From: JAJRWS01 sp039831705
Lineage (GTDB): Bacteria > Planctomycetota > Planctomycetia > Pirellulales > Lacipirellulaceae
Direction of reading: 5' to 3'
Length of the DNA: 64,000 nucleotides
Assembly: GCA_039831705.1 (NCBI GenBank)
Contig: JBDOMT010000470.1
Span: forward strand, 3,327 to 67,326
Made by a program: the position numbers and the translations under genes. Within the stretch, counting starts at the first letter, position 1; every line of letters starts with the position of its first letter. The notes under the pieces were generated by a model. It saw nothing but the letters and a program-made list of their open reading frames with translations, was not told where the DNA came from and did not search any database. Shown here piece after piece: positions 18,295-27,304 of the stretch.

Positions 18295-18713
18295 GACCGT
18301 CCTCTACGTCTGTGCGTAGCCAACAACATCAACAGCGATGTCCCACAAATGGCTCCCATGACCCCTGCCAGCGGCCACAAACCGATGAGAGTATTGCTCG
18401 GAGTAGAGTATACGGGCTTGGCCACTGAATCCAAATCTATAAGCCGATCCTCGCTGGAACCACTTTTTGTCCCACTCTCAGTGGCCACATCAAGGGCCGG
18501 CTGATCTCGGGCCGGCTGATCACGGGCCTGCCAATCTCTAGCCTGATAGCGACGTTCGATTCCCGACTGCCGCTTCCCAAACTTGCCCCCAGTGGCCAGC
18601 AACGCTGACAACCCTACCGCCGAAAACAGGGCCAACCACATCCAGGGCGAGTCAGTAATCGGTGGGGTGGAATTCACAGCATTCTCAAAAAAGTGCTCTA
18701 AGTCAGCGACCAC
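18291..18713 (-). CDS. membrane protein of unknown function with QARD/QPAR repeats
   Basis: A 140-residue protein with an N-terminal transmembrane helix (WMWLALFSAVGLSALLATGG), a basic middle with short repeats (QARDWQARDQPARDQPALD), and a C-terminal helix (LAGVMGAICGTSLLMLLAT). The start is GTG at 18713, and its first codons lie inside a dispersed 52-nt repeat (18702-18754). It is coupled to the next gene. Function unknown. Confidence 0.5.
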   Translation of the reverse strand: MVADLEHFFENAVNSTPPITDSPWMWLALFSAVGLSALLATGGKFGKRQSGIERRYQARDWQARDQPARDQPALDVATESGTKSGSSEDRLIDLDSVAKPVYSTPSNTLIGLWPLAGVMGAICGTSLLMLLATHRRRGRS

Positions 18714-18754
18714 CTGCTGAGCAAGTGGCTTGAGGAAGCCCCCTGAAAGGGGCC
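18702..18754. repeat. 52-nt dispersed repeat, copy 1
   Basis: GTCAGCGACCACCTGCTGAG... GTGGCTTGAGGAAGCCCCCT and AAAGGGG. A close copy is at 24078-24128 and a partial one at 36753-36775. It ends in a C-run/G-run hairpin. Confidence 0.6.
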
Positions 18755-18767
18755 AAACAGAAACACA

Positions 18768-18930
18768 GGGGGGTTTGGGGGGGTATCCCCCAATGAACTG
18801 TCAATTGGAGTTCCATTTCTCTTCCACCTCGAACTGAATGATCCTGCCACTGACTAAGTAAAAGTTGTAAACATCGACTACGTGGCTACTCACCCTGGGA
18901 TGCATTGGGGGCTGCCCCCCCAAACCCCCC
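18768..18930. repeat. 163-nt element with 28-nt G-run/C-run inverted ends
   Basis: The left end (18768-18795) starts GGGGGGTTTGGGGGGG and finishes CCCCCAATG. The right end (18903-18930) is its reverse complement with two mismatches. The interior of about 107 nt has no ORF. It looks like a non-autonomous mobile or palindromic repeat. Confidence 0.7.
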
Positions 18931-19065
18931 AAGTATTCCGCGAAGCATCACCGATCATAAATGCCACCCCTTTGAGCTATGCTATTCCATTCACTACCAA
19001 ACGGCAGAGCCTGATGGATGCTCACAAGCAGAGCTGGTGATTTAGGGACGAGAATTAACGAACAC

Positions 19066-20340
19066 CTAGCGCCTCTTAAATTGTGGCCCGCCAAACTGGG
19101 CTGCATCGCCAAGCAATTCTTCGATTCGCAGCAATTGATTGTACTTGGCGAGTCGGTCCGACCGCGAAGCGCTGCCCGTTTTGATTTGGCCAGTTGACAA
19201 AGCTACCGCCAGGTCGGCAATAGTCGCATCTTCGGTTTCACCGCTGCGGTGACTGGTTACACTGGTATAGCCGTGCCGATTCGCCAGACGGATTGCTTCG
19301 ATGGTTTCTGTGAGAGTCCCAATCTGATTCACTTTGATCAGGATACTGTTGGCAACCCCTTCATCGATACCACGCTGCAAACGCTCGGTATTGGTAACGA
19401 ATAGATCGTCTCCAACTAACTGAACCTTATCGCCCAGCTTTTCAGTCATCAACTTCCAGCCATCCCAGTCGTCTTCGCTGCAGCCATCCTCAATCGAACA
19501 GATGGGATACTTATCCATCCAACCGGCAAACATATCGACCACATCACTGGAGCTCAGTTCATTGCCTTCAATTTTATAGACTTTTTTCTCAGCGTCGTAG
19601 TATTCGGTCGCAGCCGGATCCATGGCGATCCAAACTTGTTCCCCCGGCTTGTAACCGGCCTTTTCCGATGCCTCCAAAATGCAATCAATGGCTGCAGCAT
19701 TGGTTTTCAGGTCGGGAGCAAAACCTCCTTCATCGCCAACAGCCGTGTTCAGCCCCTGCTTGCTTAGCACCTTTTTCAACTCATGAAAAATCTCGCAACC
19801 ACAACGAAGTGCATCACTAAAGCGTTCAAACCCCAGGGGCATGATCATGAATTCCTGGATGTCGACCGAATTGTCGGCATGTTCCCCGCCGTTGATGATA
19901 TTCATCATCGGTGCAGGCAGCAGATTTGCGTTCGAACCACCCAAGTACCTGAATAAAGGCAGTTCGCAATATTGGGCCGCCGCCTTGGCTACTGCCAGTG
20001 ACACCCCCAAGATGGCGTTTGCTCCCAAATTCTTCTTATTCGGTGTGCCATCCAAGGCAATCATCTGCTGATCGATGGCGATCTGCTCGAGAGCATCAGC
20101 GCCTATCAGAGTATCGGCGATCTGCTCGTTGATATGTTCTACTGCCTTAGTCACCCCTTTGCCACAATAGGCATCGCCCCCATCTCGCAATTCCCACGCC
20201 TCATGAATCCCCGTACTTGCACCGCTGGGAACCGCAGCCGAACCGATGGTACCATCGGCTAAAGTCACATCGACCTCCACCGTGGGATTGCCACGGCTGT
20301 CGAGAATTTGGCGTCCGCGAATGTCAATGATCGTGCTCAT
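19066..20340 (-). CDS. eno: enolase
   Basis: Converts 2-phosphoglycerate to phosphoenolpyruvate in glycolysis. 424 residues, normal. Visible are the N-terminal IDIRGRQILDSRGNPTVEVDV, SGASTGIHEAWELRD, the catalytic and metal region with EDGCSEDDWDGW and VGDDLFVTN, the catalytic lysine in LIKVNQIGTLTET, and the signature SHRSGETEDATIADLAVA. An AAAGGA lies upstream of the ATG. A single-gene unit. Confidence 0.97.
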   Translation of the reverse strand: MSTIIDIRGRQILDSRGNPTVEVDVTLADGTIGSAAVPSGASTGIHEAWELRDGGDAYCGKGVTKAVEHINEQIADTLIGADALEQIAIDQQMIALDGTPNKKNLGANAILGVSLAVAKAAAQYCELPLFRYLGGSNANLLPAPMMNIINGGEHADNSVDIQEFMIMPLGFERFSDALRCGCEIFHELKKVLSKQGLNTAVGDEGGFAPDLKTNAAAIDCILEASEKAGYKPGEQVWIAMDPAATEYYDAEKKVYKIEGNELSSSDVVDMFAGWMDKYPICSIEDGCSEDDWDGWKLMTEKLGDKVQLVGDDLFVTNTERLQRGIDEGVANSILIKVNQIGTLTETIEAIRLANRHGYTSVTSHRSGETEDATIADLAVALSTGQIKTGSASRSDRLAKYNQLLRIEELLGDAAQFGGPQFKRR

Positions 20341-20583
20341 GACCTGTTCGATTCCTTTAAAATTTTCTTTAGATAAAGTTCGTAATTCAAGTTTCAGTGC
20401 CCGTTTCAGTACCCGTTTCAGTAATCGAAGCCGACCTGACGGAAGTTTTTCAATTTGGCAAACCCCTATGCAAGCGGCTTATCCACTCGCCATTGCTTGC
20501 GCGTTTGGAGGTATATGAAAATGCCATTCTAGAGCTTGTTCCCTGTCTGTCGACCCAATCGGGTATCCAGGTGAGGAAATTGC

Positions 20584-20765
20584 TAGCCTGGATATTTCAT
20601 AAACTTCGTCGGCGAGAGGCCGAAGAGTTATGTGGCTGCAAGGCAAATGGTAATTTGGGTGCGGAACGTATTTTTCATACATGAGCACACCCAAATTACC
20701 ATTTAACGCAGCAGACATAGTGCTATTCAGACTCGTGGCAGAATGTTTATGAAATATTCGGGCTA
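20584..20765. repeat. ~180-nt inverted-end element, copy 2
   Basis: 182 nt with ends TAGCCTGGATATTTCATAAAC and, as complement, GTTTATGAAATATTCGGGCTA. The interior carries a further perfect 17-bp inverted repeat (AAATGGTAATTTGGGTG and complement) around a loop of about 28 nt. It abuts the ORF of the methyltransferase that starts at 20774. Confidence 0.7.
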
Positions 20766-20773
20766 GCCTGGAT

Positions 20774-22135
20774 GTGAAAATCCCCACAGACTGGCAAGCT
20801 GAGATTTACTACGATAGCGTGAGAGGTCAGTCTTTCATTCCTCGCATGATACACCCAGGGAGACTTTCAGACGTGCCCCACGAACCCATTGACCTATCAT
20901 CCCATATCCTCCAACCCGCCAGCAGTATCAATGAAACAGATACCAGCCTGGCAGGCGCGACAGAACGGTCTTTAGATGGGCTGCCTCTGGACGTCGAGCA
21001 ATCCGTTCGCCAACGTTACGAAGCGGCTGCCCAAGAGGCCGAGCCAGCCCTATGCTGTCCGGTCGACTACAATCCCGAATATCTTGCGGCCATTCCTGAA
21101 GAAATCATCCAACGAGACTATGGCTGCGGCGATCCGTCCAAGCATGTAGCCCCAGGCGACCGGGTACTCGACCTGGGCAGTGGCGGCGGCAAGATCTGTT
21201 ACATTGCCGCACAAATTGTGGGACGCAAGGGCCAAGTGGTAGGTGTCGACCGTAATGACCAGATGTTAGCCTTGGCCCGCAAATACCAGCAGCCGATGGC
21301 TGAGCGACTTGGTTTCAGCAACACCGAGTTCCGCAAGGGGAGTATCCAGGACCTGGCTCTCGATCTGGAAACATTTGAAAGCTACTTGGCACAAAATCCA
21401 ATTAGCTCCAGCAGTGATTGGCTGCGAGCCGAAGCGCATGCTCAGAATCTTCGTGAAACGAATCCCTTGGTAGCCGATGATTCGATCGATGTGGTCGTTT
21501 CCAACTGCGTGCTAAATCTGGTCAGTCAGGAGGATCGACAGCAGCTATTTCGTGAACTGTTTCGAGTTCTGAAACGGGGAGGAAGGGCAGTGATTAGCGA
21601 CATCGTGTGTGACGAACCAGTGCCTCCGTCGCTTCAGAATGACTCTCAGTTGTGGAGTGGATGTATCAGTGGAGCGTTCTTGGAAAGTGAGTTTCTTGAA
21701 GCTTTCACCTCTGCCGGTTTTTATGGGGTGGAAATCCTTTCCCGACAAGAAGCTGCTTGGGCCACCGTGAAGGGAATCGAATTTCGTAGTGTCACCGTGC
21801 GTGCCTACAAAGGCAAGGAGGGCCCCTGCCTCGATCAGCGGCAAGCGGTGATTTACAACGGACCTTGGAAGCAGGTTCTCGATGACGATGGACATACGCT
21901 CGTACGGGGCCAGTGGACGGCCGTATGTGGTAAAAACTATACGATTTATACTCATGAGCCCTATGCGTCTCATATCACTCCGGTGCCACCACACCAAGAT
22001 GTGCCCGAGGATCAGGCCTTGGAATTCGATTGCCACCAGGATGCAACGCGCGATCCAAGGGTGACCAAAGGAATCGACTATCAAGCTACGCAATTACCAG
22101 GTGACGACTGCTGCGGTACAGACGGGTGCTGTTGA
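20774..22135 (+). CDS. SAM-dependent methyltransferase, ArsM-like, Cys-rich
   Basis: A 453-residue protein. The class I methyltransferase domain is visible at VLDLGSGGGKICYIAA (about 133-148), GVDRNDQML, SNCVLNLV and LFRELFRVLKRGGRAVISDIV. The layout (an ALCCPVDY motif before the domain, a GCGDP motif, a long insert between motif II and III, and a C-terminal Cys cluster DDCCGTDGCC) resembles arsenite methyltransferase relatives common in planctomycetes and cyanobacteria. Substrate not certain. The called GTG start lies 9 bases from repeat copy 2; ATG at 20846 (MIHPGRL) is an alternative. No ars genes are nearby. Confidence 0.75.
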   Translation: MKIPTDWQAEIYYDSVRGQSFIPRMIHPGRLSDVPHEPIDLSSHILQPASSINETDTSLAGATERSLDGLPLDVEQSVRQRYEAAAQEAEPALCCPVDYNPEYLAAIPEEIIQRDYGCGDPSKHVAPGDRVLDLGSGGGKICYIAAQIVGRKGQVVGVDRNDQMLALARKYQQPMAERLGFSNTEFRKGSIQDLALDLETFESYLAQNPISSSSDWLRAEAHAQNLRETNPLVADDSIDVVVSNCVLNLVSQEDRQQLFRELFRVLKRGGRAVISDIVCDEPVPPSLQNDSQLWSGCISGAFLESEFLEAFTSAGFYGVEILSRQEAAWATVKGIEFRSVTVRAYKGKEGPCLDQRQAVIYNGPWKQVLDDDGHTLVRGQWTAVCGKNYTIYTHEPYASHITPVPPHQDVPEDQALEFDCHQDATRDPRVTKGIDYQATQLPGDDCCGTDGCC

Positions 22136-22224
22136 GAGTTGGAGAGTTGTGAGGCGCGAGTTAAGAGTTAGTACTAAAAAAACTAGCAACCAAAAACTCG
22201 CGATTCACAACCCTTACGCTACCC

Positions 22225-22377
22225 CTGCTTCACAAATACGGCCCTGCTTCACAAATACGGCCCTGCTTCACAAATACGGCCCTGCTTCACAAATACGGCC
22301 CTGCTTCACAAATACGGCCCTGCTTCACAAATACGGCCCTGCTTCACAAATACGGCCCTGCTTCACAAATACGGACC
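22225..22377. repeat. tandem repeat, 8 copies of 19 bp
   Basis: CTGCTTCACAAATACGGCC repeated eight times with almost no variation. It overlaps the 3' end of trmB; the unit nearest trmB is the native coding sequence for VFVKQ, so the array seems to have grown out of the gene end. No unique spacers, so not a CRISPR. Confidence 0.9.
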
Positions 22378-23026
22378 GGTAAACGGGTGCTTCATGCAAG
22401 CGGGTCCGACGTTCGAAGTGGGTACGGTAATCGAGTGTATACTCGGCAGGCCGTTCAGGCACATCCAACGGACCCTCCAGAAAACTAGACGTGGCTATTT
22501 TCAACGGATCCTCTCTCAGTTGGGTAATTCGCTCCAACGTAGTATCGTAGTATTCTTTTACATCGGTCCAAAAATGCAACTGGCCCTTGGGCTTCAATAC
22601 ACGCATGACATCATGCAAGAACTGATCATTCAGTACACGCCGCCTACGATGCCGTCTTTTCCACCAGGGGTCGGGAAAATAAACGTGTACCGCGGTCACT
22701 CCATTATCTGGTAGCATTTCATGAAATAGACGCAGGCCATCTCCATGCACGGCTCGGGCGTTGGGCAATTCATGGCTGACTAGCCGTGCCGCGGTGAAGC
22801 GGGCGTATTTCCGGGAAACTTCAATTCCCAGAAAATTGTGTTCGGGCAACTTGGTAGCAGCCGTTTCCAGGAAGAGTCCCTTGCCCGTGCCTATCTCAAC
22901 TTCGAGTGGTGCGACACGCCCAAACAGCTTCTGTGCATCCCACGGTTGAGGCAACTGGTCGAGATCGAAAAAGTGGCTCGACAATTCAATCGCAGGGTCA
23001 ATTTTTTGCAGTGCGCGTCGGCCCAT
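22325..23026 (-). CDS. trmB: tRNA (guanine-N7-)-methyltransferase
   Basis: Methylates G46 of tRNAs with SAM. 233 residues. Visible are the SAM motif EIGTGKGLFLETAA (about 43-56), GIEVSRKYA, the family signature VHVYFPDPWWKRRHRRRRV (about 114-132), and a C-terminal YRTHFE...PVYRSVFVK. The last residues (QGRICEAGPYL) are encoded by the 19-bp tandem repeat: one unit shifts the frame by one, and a TGA is met in the third unit. Confidence 0.93.
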   Translation of the reverse strand: MGRRALQKIDPAIELSSHFFDLDQLPQPWDAQKLFGRVAPLEVEIGTGKGLFLETAATKLPEHNFLGIEVSRKYARFTAARLVSHELPNARAVHGDGLRLFHEMLPDNGVTAVHVYFPDPWWKRRHRRRRVLNDQFLHDVMRVLKPKGQLHFWTDVKEYYDTTLERITQLREDPLKIATSSFLEGPLDVPERPAEYTLDYRTHFERRTRLHEAPVYRSVFVKQGRICEAGPYL

Positions 23027-23068
23027 AAGTAGAATGTGGATTGCAGAATGCGGAAGAAATTTCAGTGC

Positions 23069-23575
23069 TCAATTCTCAGGCAGAGCCGACTTGGGTAACA
23101 GGATGCCGCGGAGCTGTCCTTCACAGACCAATGACGTATCGACAAAGGCTTGAAACAGGCAAGTGATCATCCTGCTGCGGCGGACTTTGAGTTTTTTGCA
23201 GGCAATAACCAGCCGATCGCCCGGTCGAACCAATCCCCGGAACCGAACATCGTCCAGTCCCCCAAAACCGACAATTCCTTCACCCAAAAGATCGTGCACG
23301 CCGGCATGGTAGGAACAAAGCTGAGCGGCAATCTCACACATGATCACCCCCGGCATCAGCGACATGCCAGGCATATGCCCGCGTACCCAGAATTCCTCAT
23401 CCGTAACGTCCTTGTAGCCAACACATATCCCCGCCTCAAAATCGTCGGCAATAATCGCCGTTATTTGCTCCATTTCGTAGCGTTGGGGATTGTAGCGCCG
23501 GATTTCGTCCAAGTCAGCCACAATGTGATCGAAATCGAGCTGAGTGGGATCTACAATCAGGTCTTTGCCTGCCAC
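23069..23575 (-). CDS. FabZ-like 3-hydroxyacyl-ACP dehydratase family protein
   Basis: A 168-residue hot-dog fold protein. The start is taken at GTG 23575 (MAGKDLIVDPTQLDF) because GGAAAGG stands about 7 bases upstream; a longer frame to 23677 has no support. The FabZ core is visible: VRGHMPGMSLMPGVIMCEIAAQL (catalytic His in GHMPG; the Glu of the E(A/I)AAQ segment), GFGGLDDVRFRGLVRPGDRL, and a final strand region. Standard FabZ is about 145 residues. The head (DIDEIRRYNPQRYEMEQ type) is characteristic of a planctomycete subgroup. Likely acts in fatty acid synthesis or a related thioester pathway. Confidence 0.82.
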   Translation of the reverse strand: MAGKDLIVDPTQLDFDHIVADLDEIRRYNPQRYEMEQITAIIADDFEAGICVGYKDVTDEEFWVRGHMPGMSLMPGVIMCEIAAQLCSYHAGVHDLLGEGIVGFGGLDDVRFRGLVRPGDRLVIACKKLKVRRSRMITCLFQAFVDTSLVCEGQLRGILLPKSALPEN

Positions 23576-23705
23576 TTGCGAACCTTTCCGCGAGGAAAAT
23601 ACAGCGAGGTTAATACGGCCCAGGAGATACCAGCCCAATAAACGTAAGGACAGCCCGGTAAATATGCAGTGGCCCAATCAACAAAGAAGCTTACCTTCGA
23701 CTGTC

Positions 23706-23804
23706 TTAGGTTTTAATACGCTGCCTGCGCTGTTTGCGTGGGCGGCTGCACGCGGGGCGTTTACCGTGATTGGCTTTCTTAACTTTTCGGCCTGGCTTTG
23801 CCAT
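23706..23804 (-). CDS. 32-residue basic protein, possibly ribosomal (bTHX-like)
   Basis: A short ORF, MAKPGRKVKKANHGKRP followed by ACSRPRKQRRQRIKT, with a good AGGAGA Shine-Dalgarno about 9 bases upstream of the ATG at 23804 and a TAA at 23706. Its composition (12 Lys or Arg before the last five residues) and GK..-SRPRK pattern recall bTHX-type small-subunit proteins, but the match is weak. I recall very similar peptides in other planctomycetes. It lies 130 bases upstream of the FabZ-like gene on the same strand. Confidence 0.55.
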   Translation of the reverse strand: MAKPGRKVKKANHGKRPACSRPRKQRRQRIKT

Positions 23805-23868
23805 GGGACGATGTCTCCTGTTTAGTTGCCGCCTAACTTAGCTGGCGGCCTAACATAGCTGGTGGGTA

Positions 23869-23892
23869 GAAACGGATGTAATATGCGGGCTA
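23869..23892. repeat. solo right end of the ~180-nt element
   Basis: GAAACGGATGTAATATGCGG followed by GCTA matches the right end of the 17336 copy. No left partner is found within 200 nt. Confidence 0.5.
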
Positions 23893-24043
23893 GCCACCCG
23901 GCATCTAAAGCTCATCAGTGTAACACCACCCCACCAGCGGGTGAACCCAGAAAAAATCGACGCAGCAAAGGATTTTTAGAGCCCTGCCCCCTCCTGACTA
24001 CTGCCTCTGGACGGGCTTGTCGAATAATTGCCTTGAATGGTTT

Positions 24044-24230
24044 TATTTTGACAGGATATACAGAATGTACAGGATCAGTCAGCGACCACCTGCAGAGTAG
24101 GTGGCTAGAGGAATCCCCCTAAAGGGGGCGTGCAAAAACGGCTTGCCAGCAAAAAAAGGTCTGTCCGAAAAGCATAATGCACCAATGAAATTACTATCCG
24201 GTAAATCTTGTTTATCCTGTCTAAAAATTT
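24044..24230. repeat. intergenic repeat cluster with a 52-nt repeat, copy 2
   Basis: Contains TTTGACAGGATATACAGAAT and, 150 bases on, its rough complement (CTTGTTTATCCTGTC), which is a common environmental inverted repeat. Between them, at 24078-24128, is a second copy of the 52-nt repeat ending in CCCCCTAAAGGGGG. No ORF. Together with the solo element end, this explains most of the region between 23805 and 24279. Confidence 0.5.
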
Positions 24231-24279
24231 TTAAAATTAGTTCGTCAACAAGGCCTCTGGACTCTCAGCTCCACACCCT

Positions 24280-25284
24280 CTAATCTCTCAAATCCCATGC
24301 ATCGATCCAGGTGGTTTTTACTGGAATCAGGTGAAATTCCTTCTGTAAACGCTCGTGCATGTCTGCCAAATGGCCGGCACCATAGAAAACGCCCAATTTC
24401 CGCTTGCCAGCAGCCTGTTGCTGATGCAGCACTTGCAGGGCTCGCTTATTCCGTTCGGTGATTAATGTCGAACCATCGGGTCCCGACAGTCCCGCCAGCA
24501 GAGCCTCCATCGAACCGAATTGCTTCGCCATGACGATTTTTAGCTTTCTGGCCCGATCCTTGGCAAACAAGGCGGTGAAAAGATCTAAGTCGGTCGACTC
24601 TCCCTTGGCCGCCTGCTGACTTTGAAGGGCAATCGACTGGCCCATCATTTGAAAGTACATCTTCAAGAAGCCTTCATCACGTTTCTTCATGGATTGCATG
24701 AATTCCTGGGGCGACAAATCGGCGTGGACAAAGTTAGGTTGGGTATAATCGATTTGCTCCAACTGGTGTTCTACTTCCAACATGCTCTTCATCGCATTTT
24801 GAATCGCTCCCAAAGGATTCGTGCTGGAGGCACCACGGCCACGGGGCACTTGCGTGCCTTCCGGTGCAACCAGTTCGTAGAGCAGCGCGTCGTACTGGCG
24901 AAAACGACGATTGAGTTGCTGATAGTAGGCCCGATCCCCGATGTGAACCGCCCCAATCAAGTCCACGGTCGCTCCGGTGCCTGTCTGGAGATTGCCTGTG
25001 TGGAGATTGCCCCCACCCCCCTCTTTACGTGGAACATAGCGGACAATAGCGGTTTGCATTGCCAGCGGCTTGCCATTGGAATCGAACAATAAGCGGACCC
25101 ACTCGGTTCCTACCTCCTTCTCTTTGGCCTTCCCATCCACTCCATTGGAAGCAACCGCTTGAGCCGTGGCTCCCGGCTCTGAGGTAGGCCGTTCCAAGGT
25201 AGCCTGAGGAGCAGCAACTGCTGGCAAAATGAGCCCACTCCAGCAACCAATAACCGTCAGCGTCTGAAAAATGTTCTGTTTCAT
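24280..25284 (-). CDS. exported TraB/PrgY-like family protein
   Basis: A 334-residue protein from the ATG at 25284, with a signal peptide (MKQNIFQTLTVIGCWSGLILPAVAA). The TraB-like fold is suggested by VDLIGAVHIGDRAYYQQLNRRFRQYDALLYEL near the N-terminus and YGAGHLADMHERLQKEF near the C-terminus, the two His-containing motifs of the family (GxVH and GxGH), with helices in between. TraB relatives are thought to be metal-dependent proteases or pheromone-shutdown proteins, but biochemical roles are poor. Here it is exported. Confidence 0.7.
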   Translation of the reverse strand: MKQNIFQTLTVIGCWSGLILPAVAAPQATLERPTSEPGATAQAVASNGVDGKAKEKEVGTEWVRLLFDSNGKPLAMQTAIVRYVPRKEGGGGNLHTGNLQTGTGATVDLIGAVHIGDRAYYQQLNRRFRQYDALLYELVAPEGTQVPRGRGASSTNPLGAIQNAMKSMLEVEHQLEQIDYTQPNFVHADLSPQEFMQSMKKRDEGFLKMYFQMMGQSIALQSQQAAKGESTDLDLFTALFAKDRARKLKIVMAKQFGSMEALLAGLSGPDGSTLITERNKRALQVLHQQQAAGKRKLGVFYGAGHLADMHERLQKEFHLIPVKTTWIDAWDLRD

Positions 25285-25409
25285 AAGAGTATCACTAATC
25301 TCAATTGGGAAGGTGGGGGAGATTTGGCTTCCAGCAAGTATATCCTTGCATGCCGGCAGAAACAAATTGGAAAGTGAGGCAGAAGCTCAGAATCGTTGCG
25401 GGCAGGAGC

Positions 25410-25438
25410 TAAGCCGCATATTTCACCCGTTTCTGCTA
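25410..25438. repeat. solo left end of the ~180-nt element
   Basis: TAAGCCGCATATTTCACCCG followed by TTTCTGCTA matches the left end of the 17336 copy. The rest of the element is absent; the following bases are unrelated. Confidence 0.55.
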
Positions 25439-25592
25439 GCACCAGCAAATTCCTCAGTCTTTACCGAACTTACTCAACTCCTGCAACCGGACTGGCCGAT
25501 ACTACCGGCACAGACAGTCCGCGCTTGGTAAGTTCGAGCGCGAGCCCAACAGCACCACACCCGTTCATGGGTGTCACCGACAAGGGTAACCA

Positions 25593-27239
25593 ATGTTTGC
25601 TCAAACATTAAGAAAACGAAACGTGTGTCAGTCAATTGCCGCCGGCCTGCTGGCGCTCCTCCTGGCCCCTGCGGCTCAAGCCGAAGATGCCTTTTGCGAT
25701 GATGGCTGTGAATATGAAACACAGTGGTTTGAACCGGTTGATTTCGATTTCAACTGCCGTCCTATGCGAAAAAGTTGTGGCTACTTTTTCAACTACGACA
25801 AACTCACCTGGAACATGTCCGGCGAGACCATCACGATTGGTAAGAAGGGACTGGTGGTCCAATCCGAGAACATATTTGGTACTAGCCCCAATTCGGCAGG
25901 CACCACACCTCAATCCTACGCTATCATCAATGGCATTCAGGATGCGCAACCCAACGCTGAGTTTGGTACCGGAGATCGGTACGAATTTGGACATTTCAGT
26001 GGTGATCATGGCTGGCTGGTTGGCGTCCTGGACGGTCCTAAGGTAACCACCTCGGAAAATTATGGATTCCAGGGAATCATCTTGCCCAATTCGCTGCCCT
26101 TGAGTGAGCGAATTTTCAATCCATTGAATATGAATTTCAACCCCGATATTCTACCCGAAACTTTGACTGAGGCACTAGCCAATGCCCTGAGCGGCAGTAG
26201 TTTGCTAGGCAGCGCCGACTTGTCTACCAGTCGCAATGGCTTTGGAAGTGTCCATGTGAATTTTGAAACCCCAGCAGATTATTTGCTCGGTTTCCGCGAT
26301 TATGCGACCAATGGCGCCGACAACGAACTGGGCCCAACCGTTGGTGGACCAGGACGCAGGCTGACTGCCGTGGCTTTCACGACAACTATTGACACTGACC
26401 AAAATGGTGACCAACAAGTTCAAGTTCAACTTAGCAGCGGCACAATAACCACCGGTGCCGATGGTATCACCGACGATTTAGATGGCGATACCTTACCAGG
26501 GTTCTTTGTGACCGGCATCGACACCGATGGCGATGGCACCATTGATGTCATCACCGGCACTGGAGTCGATTACGACGATCTACACCTGTATAACGTCCGA
26601 TTTGACAGTGTATTTGTCAAAAATGTCACCGAGACCCAGGGTGTGGAAATCATGAAGACCTATGACCTGAGCAATCGCCACTTGCCGGTTAAGGATCAGA
26701 ACCAACGAATTCAAATTGCCGGTGGTGTACGCTTCCTATCGCTGCGAGACCAATTCTACTTTGAAGGTCGTGGAGACGTCCTGGGACGTACCTATGCCGA
26801 TACGCGTGCTCAAAACCAAATTGTCGGTCCACAGCTTCGGGCCAGATGGAGCAAGCAGCTTCGCAGCCGTTGGTTCATGAATCTCGATGGTCGATTCATG
26901 TTCGGGTACAATATCCAAAATCAAAAACAAGACGGAGCGGTTGGCGAAGATCTGGTCCCAGGCGGATTGAACAGCCTGGTTAACGCCCAGCCTAACGCCT
27001 TCGCCTACAGTCGCACGAAAAACAGTTTCTCACCAGTGGCCGAATTCCGAGCTGAAGGAGGTTACCAACTGACCAGCGCAATCGCGTTGAAACTCGGCTA
27101 CACGGCCACTTACATCGACAACATCACCCGAGCATCCCAGACGGTACGCTGGTACTTACCCGATATGGGTCTGCTCGAAGGTGGAAATCAGGGCATTTTC
27201 ATCAACGGTGTAAACTTTGGCCTCGAGTTGATCCACTGA
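25593..27239 (+). CDS. BBP7-type outer-membrane beta-barrel protein
   Basis: A 548-residue exported protein with a signal peptide (ending in LLALLLAPAAQA-ED), an N-terminal Cys-containing head (CDDGCEYETQWFEP...CRPMRKSCGYFF), and a long series of amphipathic strands ending in a typical barrel end (IFINGVNFGLELIH). A calcium-loop-like run (DTDGDGTIDV) lies near residue 310. This matches the planctomycete BBP7 family of outer-membrane barrels. A terminator follows 35 bases after the stop. Confidence 0.8.
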   Translation: MFAQTLRKRNVCQSIAAGLLALLLAPAAQAEDAFCDDGCEYETQWFEPVDFDFNCRPMRKSCGYFFNYDKLTWNMSGETITIGKKGLVVQSENIFGTSPNSAGTTPQSYAIINGIQDAQPNAEFGTGDRYEFGHFSGDHGWLVGVLDGPKVTTSENYGFQGIILPNSLPLSERIFNPLNMNFNPDILPETLTEALANALSGSSLLGSADLSTSRNGFGSVHVNFETPADYLLGFRDYATNGADNELGPTVGGPGRRLTAVAFTTTIDTDQNGDQQVQVQLSSGTITTGADGITDDLDGDTLPGFFVTGIDTDGDGTIDVITGTGVDYDDLHLYNVRFDSVFVKNVTETQGVEIMKTYDLSNRHLPVKDQNQRIQIAGGVRFLSLRDQFYFEGRGDVLGRTYADTRAQNQIVGPQLRARWSKQLRSRWFMNLDGRFMFGYNIQNQKQDGAVGEDLVPGGLNSLVNAQPNAFAYSRTKNSFSPVAEFRAEGGYQLTSAIALKLGYTATYIDNITRASQTVRWYLPDMGLLEGGNQGIFINGVNFGLELIH

Positions 27240-27274
27240 CCCGGATGAATTTAATCTCTGTCCCAAGAGTTTCC

Positions 27275-27304
27275 AAACCCTGGCCGCAAAGCCAGGGTTT
27301 TTTT
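27275..27304 (+). terminator. Rho-independent terminator after the BBP7 gene
   Basis: Stem AAACCCTGGC / GCCAGGGTTT around the loop CGCAAA, followed by a T tract (TTTTTTTC). A second G/C hairpin (ACCCCCTCCCGAGGGGGT, 27352-27369) follows 50 bases on. Confidence 0.85.

Noticed and set aside
22225..22377. Possible CRISPR array
   Set aside because: The units are contiguous 19-bp tandem repeats without unique spacers, and no cas genes are near.
23576..23677. Longer N-terminus for the FabZ-like protein
   Set aside because: No Shine-Dalgarno, and the family head begins at GTG 23575.
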